NCBI GenBank assembly: GCA_964537925.1
Contig: CAZICV010000006.1
Location: forward strand, 124,001-188,000
Length of the DNA: 64,000 nucleotides
Direction of reading: 5' to 3'
DNA from: SLDF01 sp964537925
Lineage (GTDB): Bacteria > Bacteroidota > Bacteroidia > Chitinophagales > Saprospiraceae
Shown: one piece after another, positions 27,528 to 35,411 of the stretch
Layout of the letters: each line of letters begins with the position of its first letter
Numbering within the stretch: the first letter of the stretch is position 1
The notes under the pieces: model-generated
What the model was told of the DNA's origin: nothing
Seen by the model: the letters and a program-made list of their open reading frames with translations, nothing else
The model's database searches: none
Program-made: the position numbers and the translations under genes

Positions 27528-28167
27528 GTATCGCAGCGCGGCCTTTCGTCGTGTGATCTGGCTCTTCGTTCTCCTGCCGGCAGTCCTGCGGGGACAAGAT
27601 CCTGTGCCCGCTGACACCATACGAAAGGTGCAAAACGATACCCTGGGCACTACTCCCGTTACCACAAAACCGAAGTACAACTTCTCCCGTCAGCTGTTCA
27701 AGGGTCCGCGCCATCCCAAGACCGCCGCCTACCTCGGATTGATGCTGCCGGGAGCCGGGCAGATCTACAACAAAGACTATTGGAAGGTGCCTATCGTATG
27801 GGGCGCTTACGGAGGCATGGGCTACCTCATTTACTTCAATACCACCCAGTACCGCAGGCACCGCGACGCTCTTATTATGCGGCTCAATAACCAACCTGAT
27901 GAGTTTCAGCATACGATACCCAATACCTCTGCGCTAAGAAACTTCCGCGACGCCTATCGCAAGGACATGGAACTGGCCTATATAGGAATGGTATTCGTAC
28001 ACCTCCTGTCTGCTACAGAGGCTTTTGTCGCCGCCCACCTCAAGACCTTTGATGTGGACGAAAACATCGGGCTTCGCATCGGCTTTGTGCACGACATCGA
28101 CGGGGTGGCATATACACACCGGCAGCTCCCCCCGGTCGGCCTGCGGTTCACCTGGGCCCTGCGCTGA
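27481..28167 (+). CDS. DUF5683 membrane protein
   Basis: The 228-residue product has an N-terminal hydrophobic stretch (VIWLFVLLPAVLRGQDPV, about residues 25-41) that looks like a signal peptide and, later, the DUF5683 block HPKTAAYLGLMLPGAGQIYNKDYWK followed by membrane segments near residues 108-125 and 165-185. Function unknown; the position behind parB is typical. The start is not settled: ATG 27481 gives a long N-terminal region before the signal peptide, whereas GTG 27553 would place the signal at the very start. The overlap with parB is unusually long at 47 bp if ATG 27481 is used. Confidence 0.75.
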   Translation: MTRKTSTGYWNCSKSKYRSAAFRRVIWLFVLLPAVLRGQDPVPADTIRKVQNDTLGTTPVTTKPKYNFSRQLFKGPRHPKTAAYLGLMLPGAGQIYNKDYWKVPIVWGAYGGMGYLIYFNTTQYRRHRDALIMRLNNQPDEFQHTIPNTSALRNFRDAYRKDMELAYIGMVFVHLLSATEAFVAAHLKTFDVDENIGLRIGFVHDIDGVAYTHRQLPPVGLRFTWALR

Positions 28168-28191
28168 TCACCGGGAAGAAGACATAGATGA

Positions 28192-28509
28192 TCACATCAG
28201 TCCGAAGATCTTGGCGTATTTCATCATTTCGCCCGGGTTCGATATTTTAAGCTTGCCGGTGAACAAGGCAGTCATAGGATTGAGCGAACCCGCAAGCAGC
28301 GCCTGCAGTGTCTCGGACTTAGCCCGCACAGTACACTTCGGCTCACCGACAAAACCTTCTTTGACCTCCAACTGGCCGTCCGTGATCTGAACGGTCATCT
28401 GGGCTCCCCCGGCGCCTTCGATATCGAAGTGAAAACAAGTATTCTGGCCTTCTATTAATGAGGGGTCCACCTTGGCGGACATAGAATTCAAAAAAGAACG
28501 AACATCCAT
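28192..28509 (-). CDS. SCP2 sterol-binding domain protein
   Basis: A 105-residue single-domain protein of the SCP2 lipid-transfer fold: FHFDIEGAGGAQMTVQITDG near residue 27, then CTVRAKSETLQALLAGSLNP and the C-terminal LFTGKLKISNPGEMM, which match the family's hydrophobic tunnel helices. SCP2 domains bind fatty acyl-CoAs, sterols or other lipids. No signal peptide. It converges with the DUF5683 gene 24 bp away. Function in this phylum is unknown. Confidence 0.82.
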   Translation of the reverse strand: MDVRSFLNSMSAKVDPSLIEGQNTCFHFDIEGAGGAQMTVQITDGQLEVKEGFVGEPKCTVRAKSETLQALLAGSLNPMTALFTGKLKISNPGEMMKYAKIFGLM

Positions 28510-28598
28510 TATCTACTGATTCTGTTGTACAAGAACAGGAACGATTACCGTCCTGACGGCTAAATTAGCGGTTTTAAAAAGATACTCAGGCAAAACTT

Positions 28599-29525
28599 AT
28601 GCGAATCATTTTCATGGGCACACCGGCTTTTGCGACGGGAATCTTATCCCGTCTTCTGGCAGATGGGCACGATATAGCAGCCGTAGTGACTGCACCGGAC
28701 AAGTTCGGCGGCCGCGGCAAACAACAACTGCTACAGTCGGAAGTCAAGCAGTTTGCAACCGGGCATAGCCTACCCCTCTGGCAACCCGAAAAGCTACGCG
28801 ATCCACAGTTCATCGAGGATATGACAGCTCTTCAGGCAGACCTGGCTGTAATAGTGGCTTTCCGGATGTTGCCTGAGACCGTATGGCGTATACCCCGGCT
28901 TGGTACCATTAATCTCCATGCTTCGCTGCTGCCGGACTACCGCGGGGCCGCCCCGATCAACTGGGCGATCATCAATGGCGAGACCGAGACCGGTGTCACA
29001 ACCTTCTTCATCGACAGCAAGATAGATACCGGCGATATCCTGCTGAAGAAATCCACCGCGATCGGCCCGGAAGAAACCGCAGGCGAACTGCAGGAAAAGC
29101 TGATGCACCTGGGAGCAGATCTCGTATCGGAGACTGTATCCCGCCTCAGACTGGGAGATCTTCATGCACAGGCACAGGCAACCGGCTCCGGTAAGGAGGC
29201 TCCCAAGATCTTCAAGGAGCACGGGGCAATAGTACCCCTCAGATCCTCTGCTGAAATCCACAACCTCATCAGGGGATTATCCCCTTCGCCGGGCGCATAT
29301 ACACGCTGGCAGGAGAAGGAGGTAAAAATACTCAGAAGCAGGATCTCAACTGCTCAGCTCAGACCTGAAGCTGTTCCGGGATCACTTTACCGCATGGGGA
29401 AAAAACTAGTACTGGCCTGTGGGGACGGGCCACTGGAATTGCTCGAAGTACAAATGGAAGGAAAAAAGAAAATGGACGCCGCCAGTTTTCTGAACGGTCA
29501 CAGACAATACCTGGCCGATTACTGA
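28599..29525 (+). CDS. fmt: Methionyl-tRNA formyltransferase
   Basis: Formylates the initiator methionyl-tRNA with 10-formyl-tetrahydrofolate. The 308-residue product begins MRIIFMGTPAFATGIL, contains the folate and catalytic signature NLHASLLPDYRGAAPINW (the Asn-His-Asp set with His and Asp beyond) and GETETGVTTFFIDSKIDTGD, and a C-terminal tRNA-binding domain. The ATG at 28599 fits; no promoter element is clear. The stop codon overlaps the convergent small gene by 7 bp. Confidence 0.95.
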   Translation: MRIIFMGTPAFATGILSRLLADGHDIAAVVTAPDKFGGRGKQQLLQSEVKQFATGHSLPLWQPEKLRDPQFIEDMTALQADLAVIVAFRMLPETVWRIPRLGTINLHASLLPDYRGAAPINWAIINGETETGVTTFFIDSKIDTGDILLKKSTAIGPEETAGELQEKLMHLGADLVSETVSRLRLGDLHAQAQATGSGKEAPKIFKEHGAIVPLRSSAEIHNLIRGLSPSPGAYTRWQEKEVKILRSRISTAQLRPEAVPGSLYRMGKKLVLACGDGPLELLEVQMEGKKKMDAASFLNGHRQYLADY

Positions 29526-29746
29526 ATTGCGTCAGAGTACCGAACCACATCCTGGAACTTATTGATCAATCGCTTGATCAGTTTTACCTCCGGAAGCAGG
29601 TTTTCGTTCTCTTCGCTTATCTGCTCAGCCTGGATCGAAGGATGGACAGAATGATTCGAAGCCTTCAGATTGATGTGAATATAACCGACCATACACACCA
29701 ATGCGATCAGCAGGACAAAGGAAAGTACGATACGTTTTGCTTTCAT
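29519..29746 (-). CDS. Small single-pass membrane protein, function unknown
   Basis: The 75-residue product begins MKAKRIVLSFVLLIALVCMV, an N-terminal membrane anchor or signal (residues 5-21), followed by a charged helical part (EQISEENENLLPEVKLIKRL). No motif is recognised. A perfect -7 element (TATATTTG) lies 19 bp upstream, and the shorter ATG at 29746 is preferred to the upstream extension. It converges with fmt by 7 bp. Expression is likely; function is unknown. Confidence 0.65.
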   Translation of the reverse strand: MKAKRIVLSFVLLIALVCMVGYIHINLKASNHSVHPSIQAEQISEENENLLPEVKLIKRLINKFQDVVRYSDAIQ

Positions 29747-29764
29747 AGCAGAGATATTCTGATA

Positions 29765-29772
29765 CAAATATA
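29765..29772 (-). promoter_or_regulatory. -7 promoter element of the 75-residue protein gene
   Basis: Minus strand TATATTTG, exact TAnnTTTG, 18 bp before the ATG at 29746. Confidence 0.65.
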
Positions 29773-29845
29773 ATTCAATCTGCGTAACCAACTGTATATA
29801 AAACAGTTTTAACACTTTTTTAAGTCAGCCGGGCGTCCCGATTTC

Positions 29846-31393
29846 CTATATAGATGCATCCAACAAGGCTTTGGTGACAGCATGGAGCGGATTTTTTACA
29901 ATTTTTTGTACCTGGCCCTGTTCGACGATCACTCCTTCGTGCATAACCCAAAGTTCATCACAGCAGTGCAGCAACTCGTCAAAACGATGACTCACCAGCA
30001 ATACGGACATCTGCCTTCCTGCCAGGACAGTGTTGAACAAGTCCATCAACGACAGCTTGGTGTCCGGATCCAGCGCCGAAAACGGTTCATCTGCGACCAG
30101 CAACTCCGGATCACCGAGCAAGGACATAAGCAGTTGCAGACGTTGCCGCTGTCCCCCGGAAAGCTGGTACGGATATAGGTCCATCAGCCCCGTCCACAGC
30201 CCGAGCGACTCCAGCAGCGCTGATATATCCTCCTCCCGGACAACAATACCGCGATTGCGCCAGGCCATCTTCTGCAACCGCAGTTGCCTGGCCAGTGTGT
30301 GCGCCGAATTGAGCGCCTGGAGCGGATCCTGGTGCAGGTACCGAACCGCCCTGTAGAACGCAGATATCTGCCGGCTATCCATCTGTCCGAAAGGACGGCC
30401 ATGGAACAATAACTGTCCGCTCTGCAACGGAGAAAGCCCGGTGATCTGCCTGGCCAGTGTACTCTTACCTGCCCCGGAAGGTCCTGTGATGCCGATGCGG
30501 GCGCCCTGGGCTACACGAATCGAGACTCCACCAAGTACCTGTCCGGTCTCACCGCCATGGTAGCTAAAACGGATATCTTTTGCCTCGATGAATGGCTCTT
30601 CAACAGGACTATGACGCTCACCGGGTCCAGGCGTTAATGGGTAGGTAGGCTGCAGATACGCATCCTCCATGGAAGCAGAAGGACTGTTCCACGGCAGCAC
30701 GACTCCATCCCGGACCGTCAGCATGCGATCACAATATGCCTCCAGCAGACTTCTATCGTGACTGACCACCACTGCTGTCAAACCGTGAGACCCGGCAACA
30801 CTGGTCAGCAAGTCCATGAAACGCCGCGATTGTATCGCATCCAGCGAAGAACAGGGCTCATCCGCCAGGATAAGCCGGCAACCGGACACCAGCCCGGCCA
30901 GCAATGACATACGCTGTAGCTCCCCTCCTGACAACTCAAACGGGTACCTGTCCAGGTGCCCGGGCTTCAACCCTACTTCATCGACCAGGCCGCTGATCAG
31001 CGACTGCCAGTCAACCGGGTGGGCCATGTCTGAGCGCCGCACTGCATAGGCATCCCGAAGGTGATCCCCGCAAGACCTGATCGGGGAAAAAGCGACAGGA
31101 GGCTCCTGCGTAATCACGCACAAGTGTCCGCTAAGCCTGGATAGTCTTTTCCGGGCTTTCATGCCCAGCAGTTCGTCTTTCTGTTGGTTTTCATGCAGCC
31201 AGATACTCCCGCGCACATCCAGCGCCTCGTCCATCGCCGTAATACCGCCCAGTGTCTTGAGGAAGAGCGACTTGCCGGCACCGGACCTACCTGTGACACC
31301 CACAAAACTACCTCCACCGATATCCAGGCCGGGTACAGAAAGCAACAACCTGCCCTGCTGGCGATCACGGACCTCTACGGCCCGGACGGTCAT
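29846..31393 (-). CDS. ABC transporter protein with two ATPase domains
   Basis: The 515-residue product has two ABC ATPase domains in tandem. The first has GVTGRSGAGKSLFLKTLGG and LSGGELQRMSLLAGL with LILADEPCSSLDA; the second has GITGPSGAGKSTLARQITG, LSGGQRQRLQLLMSLL and LLVADEPFSALDPD. The pattern resembles fused DppD/DppF-type (Opp family) peptide or nickel importer ATPases. No permease or binding protein is nearby, so it is an orphan. The ATG at 31414 lies one base after the predicted transcript start (-7 element 31419-31426), so the ATG at 31393 (MTVRAVEV) is the likelier start. Confidence 0.85.
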   Translation of the reverse strand: MTVRAVEVRDRQQGRLLLSVPGLDIGGGSFVGVTGRSGAGKSLFLKTLGGITAMDEALDVRGSIWLHENQQKDELLGMKARKRLSRLSGHLCVITQEPPVAFSPIRSCGDHLRDAYAVRRSDMAHPVDWQSLISGLVDEVGLKPGHLDRYPFELSGGELQRMSLLAGLVSGCRLILADEPCSSLDAIQSRRFMDLLTSVAGSHGLTAVVVSHDRSLLEAYCDRMLTVRDGVVLPWNSPSASMEDAYLQPTYPLTPGPGERHSPVEEPFIEAKDIRFSYHGGETGQVLGGVSIRVAQGARIGITGPSGAGKSTLARQITGLSPLQSGQLLFHGRPFGQMDSRQISAFYRAVRYLHQDPLQALNSAHTLARQLRLQKMAWRNRGIVVREEDISALLESLGLWTGLMDLYPYQLSGGQRQRLQLLMSLLGDPELLVADEPFSALDPDTKLSLMDLFNTVLAGRQMSVLLVSHRFDELLHCCDELWVMHEGVIVEQGQVQKIVKNPLHAVTKALLDASI

Positions 31394-31418
31394 AACTGGT
31401 ATTATCTCCGGCATAGAT

Positions 31419-31426
31419 CAAAAATA
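31419..31426 (-). promoter_or_regulatory. -7 promoter element of the tandem ABC ATPase gene
   Basis: Minus strand TATTTTTG, exact TAnnTTTG. It lies 4 bp from an ATG at 31414 and 25 bp from the ATG at 31393, which favours the second as start. Confidence 0.6.
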
Positions 31427-31486
31427 AGGATTTACGGGGCAGAAAGTCCGTTTCACCGTTTCCCGCCAAGAATATACCGGGGCGCT

Positions 31487-32935
31487 TCACCGGTCAAGTA
31501 TACCGAAATAGAGGAGGGTATACAAGAACACAAAAAGCAGACCCATGACGTTGAGCCATAACCCTTTGCGTACCATCATCTTCATCGGTACATTACCCTG
31601 TCCGTACGCGATCGCGTTGGGCGGCGTGGATATAGGCAACATAAATCCAAAACTGCAGACGAGCGTGGCCGAAAAGGCATAATAGGCCGGCGGAACTCCT
31701 GTGATAGCAGCCACCTGGAACGTCAGCGGCAGGAAGATAGTAGCCAACGCTACGTTGCCCATCAGTTCAGTCAGGACCAGCATCAATACCAGCAACAGAA
31801 ACAACATCATGACCGGCGAGTCCCCAAAATAGGTTGTCAGCTTCTCCCCCATCCAGGCCGTGCAACCACTGTCCTCCAACCCGGATGCCAGGCAAAGACC
31901 GCCGCCGAATAATAACAATATGCTCCACGGCATATCACGCGTAGCTTCCCAACGAATGGCAAACGAAGGACTCCTGAGGCTGAGCGGCACGAAAAAAGGC
32001 AGCATGCCCCCCAGCAAAGCTATACTGGTGTCATCCAGGAGATCACGGCCGATCAACTCATTGACCGGTCCACGGAAAAACCAGAGGAATACTGCAAGAG
32101 AAAAGCTGGCGGCAACTACTTTTTCCGCAGGGGACCAGCGGGGCTTGACCTGCAGATGCTGGTCCATTCGTTCCCGGATCAGCTTCTTCTCCGCATCACT
32201 GTTGCGTGCACCGAGCGCCCTGGCGAGGTAGATATACATGGCTATGAAAAGGAAGACCGCTACCGGTACTGCATAGATCATCCACTCGAGAAAACCCACC
32301 TGGATCCCCTGGATCTCGGACATGAATCCGGCCATGACAGCATTGGGTGGCGTACCGATCAGCGTAGATACACCTCCTATACTGGAAGCATAGGCGATCC
32401 CCAGCAGCAGAATGGCCTTGAACCTGTCCCTGAGTTCAGTCTGCGCGTCGCTGTCGAAGAGCCACCCGACAGCTGGCAGTGCTATTGCCGTCATCATCAC
32501 CATGGTTGCTGTATTGCTGATCCACATCGTGATCAGGAATGTCGAGAGCCAGAAGCCTAATAATACACCCTTGTAGGATCTGCCCGTAAGCCGGATGATC
32601 TGGAAAGCAATCCGCTTGTGCAGACCAGAGCTTTCGAGCGAAAGACCGATCAGAAAACCACCCAGGAAAAGAAATATCACAGGGTTGGCATAGTGCACGG
32701 CCGACTGCTTGAGCGAGAAAACACCCATCGCCGGAAACAACAGCAAAGGCAACATAGCTGTGATCGCGAACGGAACCCACTCCGTAATCCACAACACAAG
32801 CATCAGTACAGCCACGCCGAGTATCTTCCAGGCTGAAGGGGGAAATCCCTCAGGCGGGTCACTGGCCTGGAAAAAGACAAAAGCGAGTATGCCCAATGGC
32901 ATACAAACTATGACCGGGTGCACTCGCCCGCGCAT
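31487..32935 (-). CDS. SLC13/DASS family sodium-coupled transporter
   Basis: The 482-residue membrane protein has about 11-12 hydrophobic segments and hallmarks of the divalent anion:Na+ symporter family: the SNT-type motif WISNTATMVMMTAIALP in the first half and LMGNVALATIFLPL later, with ITEWVPFAITAMLPLLLFP near the N-terminus. Members carry succinate, citrate, malate or sulfate. The ATG at 32935 comes one base after the stop of the peptidase gene upstream, so both are one operon. Substrate cannot be fixed; the pairing with a secreted peptidase is not usual. Confidence 0.9.
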   Translation of the reverse strand: MRGRVHPVIVCMPLGILAFVFFQASDPPEGFPPSAWKILGVAVLMLVLWITEWVPFAITAMLPLLLFPAMGVFSLKQSAVHYANPVIFLFLGGFLIGLSLESSGLHKRIAFQIIRLTGRSYKGVLLGFWLSTFLITMWISNTATMVMMTAIALPAVGWLFDSDAQTELRDRFKAILLLGIAYASSIGGVSTLIGTPPNAVMAGFMSEIQGIQVGFLEWMIYAVPVAVFLFIAMYIYLARALGARNSDAEKKLIRERMDQHLQVKPRWSPAEKVVAASFSLAVFLWFFRGPVNELIGRDLLDDTSIALLGGMLPFFVPLSLRSPSFAIRWEATRDMPWSILLLFGGGLCLASGLEDSGCTAWMGEKLTTYFGDSPVMMLFLLLVLMLVLTELMGNVALATIFLPLTFQVAAITGVPPAYYAFSATLVCSFGFMLPISTPPNAIAYGQGNVPMKMMVRKGLWLNVMGLLFVFLYTLLYFGILDR

Positions 32936-32936
32936 A

Positions 32937-34517
32937 TCAGCGCTTCAGGATAAGCTCGGAAGTAGCCGAAGTCTCTCCGGCCTCTGCAACTATGATATAA
33001 CTACCGGACTGCAGATGCTGCAGGTCCAGGGTATACAATGACTCGCCGCCCTGGAAGTTGTTCTTGTAAATGCAGGTCCCATCCAACGCATAAACCCGGA
33101 TCTGTACCAGCGGAGCATGGTGATGACCCATTTTTACACGCACTAAGCCATCTGAAGGATTTGGATACAGGTGCATGGCCAGTGAAGTCTGATGGTGTAC
33201 ATGTTCTGTACTGGTCACCAATCCGAGCGATACAGTGCTTCCGTTCACCGGGCGGGCCAGTGTGGCTACCGAAGCTACTATCGCCTTGACCACCTGCTCC
33301 ATGAAAGTGAAGTTGAGGGTACCAATGGTATCACCTGCCGTATGGTAATGCGGATTGCGGAAGTTGGCGCCATCCGTGAGCATCAGCGCGGGAATGCCTC
33401 TGTCCCAGAAAGGCGCGTGGTCGCTGCGACGCAGGTCAGGAGCGATCGAACCGTCGCCCGGCACATCAAGCGAGATGACCTTCAGATCGGGTACATACGC
33501 AGCGGCTGACTGATCAAACAAGGTACGCAGCGGTGAAGAAATGGAATTGCCCACATTGATGAGGAAGTCTCCCCTGTTCTGGTTGGCGGCTATCTTTGCC
33601 GTGGCCTGCGGAAACAGGAGGCTGAAGCCGGGCGGTATCTGCTGGCTGTTAGGTGCATCGCTATAGTATCCGATCATCTCCATATTGAATACTCCCCCGA
33701 TCTGTTCCTGCGGAGCGATCCCTGAACTGTTGTACCTGACAGAACCAATAAGCCCTGCCTCTTCAAAGTCGAACCCTATAAAACGGATCGAATGTTCGAA
33801 TTCGTACCGGGAGAGTATACGGGCCGCTTCGACGAGCCCGGTCACCGCCGATCCATTGTCATCGGCGCCCGGACTGCCGGCTACTGAGTCATAATGCCCG
33901 TCTACGATATAGGTGAGACTTTCATTGCCCAGGCCGGCTTTGCGGCCAAGTATATTCTGTCCCGTCTGGGCGGCGAAGGAAAAACTCTGGCGTTCGGTAT
34001 CCAGTCCCGAACGCAGAAAAATAGTCTCAAGGCTATCGCGCACACGGTGCAGATGCACGCTGTTGGCTCCGAGATGACGTACTCCTTCGATCCATTGAAG
34101 ATTCTCGCGGAGCTGTGTGCCGTTGATCCCGGTAATGATATCACTTATATCCACCTGGGCCGTATCCCAGACACTTATACTGACCGACATAGCAGCCGGA
34201 TCGGCAGATGCAGGGTAAACCCAGTGAATTGATCTGGACTTGCCCGGGGCTATTCCGGCCCCAATATCTCCGGAGATATTGTCCTCCGCGACCTCATAAT
34301 ACCTGCCACCGTCGGCAGCGACCTTGAGTACTACCGTACAGGGATCTCCCTCTTCATCCTCCAGGTCGTAAGTGATCGTTAACGTCCGGTTTTCAGGAGA
34401 GTGTGTCATGACGGCTTCACTGATCCGCGGGGCCGCATTCTGCGCCCACATCGCCGGAACCACGAAGACCAGGCAAAAAAGAACACACAAATGTCTTTCG
34501 ATGTAAAGCATCTTCAT
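32937..34517 (-). CDS. Secreted M28-family aminopeptidase with T9SS sorting domain
   Basis: The 526-residue protein has a signal peptide (about 1-26, ending AMWAQ), a beta-sandwich region (residues about 30-120), an M28 zinc peptidase domain with VDGHYDSVAGSPGADDNGSA, FIGFDFEEAGLIGSVRY and RSDHAPFWDRGIPALMLTDG as the metal-binding and general-base motifs, and a C-terminal sorting domain (MHLYPNPSDGLVRVK... ending LKR) of the T9SS type A kind. It is thus probably exported by T9SS and anchored or released at the cell surface. Precedes the SLC13 gene in the same operon. The substrate is likely peptides. Confidence 0.9.
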   Translation of the reverse strand: MKMLYIERHLCVLFCLVFVVPAMWAQNAAPRISEAVMTHSPENRTLTITYDLEDEEGDPCTVVLKVAADGGRYYEVAEDNISGDIGAGIAPGKSRSIHWVYPASADPAAMSVSISVWDTAQVDISDIITGINGTQLRENLQWIEGVRHLGANSVHLHRVRDSLETIFLRSGLDTERQSFSFAAQTGQNILGRKAGLGNESLTYIVDGHYDSVAGSPGADDNGSAVTGLVEAARILSRYEFEHSIRFIGFDFEEAGLIGSVRYNSSGIAPQEQIGGVFNMEMIGYYSDAPNSQQIPPGFSLLFPQATAKIAANQNRGDFLINVGNSISSPLRTLFDQSAAAYVPDLKVISLDVPGDGSIAPDLRRSDHAPFWDRGIPALMLTDGANFRNPHYHTAGDTIGTLNFTFMEQVVKAIVASVATLARPVNGSTVSLGLVTSTEHVHHQTSLAMHLYPNPSDGLVRVKMGHHHAPLVQIRVYALDGTCIYKNNFQGGESLYTLDLQHLQSGSYIIVAEAGETSATSELILKR

Positions 34518-34588
34518 AGGTATAGTATTATGGATAAACTGAAATCAACCGGTCGAAAAAGCCAACGGATACCGCATGGCTGCTCAGA

Positions 34589-35056
34589 TCAGATAAGCAG
34601 CTTTTGCCGAAGCAAAAATTCAAGTTGCTCATTCACCCGGGTAAGCTCCGCCAGCAACTGGGCATTTTCCTCCCTGAGCCTGTAGATTTCAAAACCGTTC
34701 TGGATCGTGGTCCGAAGCTGTTGCGGGTCCCAGGGTTTGTTGAGGTAATAATATATCTGGCCCTTATTGACCGCATCGATCACTGCCTGAAGATCCGTAT
34801 AACCAGTCAGCAGGATCCGGATCGGATCGGGATAGAGCTGCACTACCTGCTCGAGAAACTCTACACCGGTCATTTCGGGCATACGCTGGTCTGTGATGAT
34901 CACCTGGATCTTTTCACGACCCAGCACTTCGAGCCCCTCTTTCGCGGATATGGCCGTGAAAATCTGAAACTCCGTCCGGAACGTTGCCTTGAGAGAGATA
35001 AGGTTATTCATCTCGTCATCGACGTAGAGAATCGAGATCTTTTTATCAGTGGACAT
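34589..35056 (-). CDS. Stand-alone response regulator receiver protein
   Basis: The 155-residue protein is a REC domain with YVDDEMNNL (Asp13/Asp14), the phosphoacceptor Asp56 in IITDQRMPEMTG, the Thr in LLTGY and Lys in NKPW, followed by a C-terminal coiled coil (about residues 125-155) with no output domain. The REC is closely like the one at 39398 (shared VDDE.NNL, DQRMP, LLTG), so both may descend from one gene. It is transcribed away from the ThiF operon across 355 bp and has its own -7 element (35101-35108). Likely a phosphorelay or protein-contact partner of the kinases in the opposite operon. Confidence 0.9.
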   Translation of the reverse strand: MSTDKKISILYVDDEMNNLISLKATFRTEFQIFTAISAKEGLEVLGREKIQVIITDQRMPEMTGVEFLEQVVQLYPDPIRILLTGYTDLQAVIDAVNKGQIYYYLNKPWDPQQLRTTIQNGFEIYRLREENAQLLAELTRVNEQLEFLLRQKLLI

Positions 35057-35100
35057 AGCAGTAGTAGACGATAGAGGAACGAACGATTTTAAACCTATAA

Positions 35101-35108
35101 CAAATATA
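35101..35108 (-). promoter_or_regulatory. -7 promoter element of the divergent regulator gene
   Basis: Minus strand TATATTTG, exact TAnnTTTG, 44 bp before the ATG at 35056. Confidence 0.6.
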
Positions 35109-35302
35109 AAAATTCATTTGACGGAGTGGTGGTTTGAACTGCGAACTGGTGCATCGAAATAGTAAAGAGGGCTGTTTTCCTCTCCGAAAGCCCCCGGGAT
35201 GATCCACAAACCCGTACGGAACAAGCCGATACGGCCTCGTCACCATTCTCCGGGAGAACCGGATCTGAAGCTACAGGCGCACCATATGTCAGCCCTGCGG
35301 GC

Positions 35303-35327
35303 AAATCAGGCTTGAAATACCTGATTT
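35303..35327. repeat. Inverted repeat upstream of the ThiF operon
   Basis: AAATCAGG - 9 bp - CCTGATTT, perfect 8-bp arms, 84 bp upstream of the ATG at 35412. Operator or terminator-like; not T-rich on either side, so operator is favoured. Confidence 0.55.
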
Positions 35328-35361
35328 AGTACAATTACATTAATCCGAATCATAATACATC

Positions 35362-35382
35362 GACAATATTGTGTATATTGTC
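35362..35382. repeat. Inverted repeat (operator candidate) of the ThiF operon
   Basis: GACAATAT - TGTGT - ATATTGTC, perfect 8-bp arms with a 5-bp spacer, ending 29 bp upstream of the ThiF ATG at 35412, where a promoter would be expected. No clean TAnnTTTG is seen; TATATTG within the right arm is the nearest. Confidence 0.6.
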
Positions 35383-35411
35383 CAAGCTAATCTCGCAGTA
35401 CCCTTATAGTA

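Larger units (their letters stand above)
35057..35411. other. 355-bp divergent intergenic region with inverted repeats
   Basis: No gene is evident. The region holds the -7 element of the minus-strand regulator gene, two perfect inverted repeats (35303-35327 and 35362-35382) close to the plus-strand ThiF gene, and a short TTCTCcggGAGAA hairpin (35246-35258). It may contain the control region of both transcription units. Confidence 0.7.
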
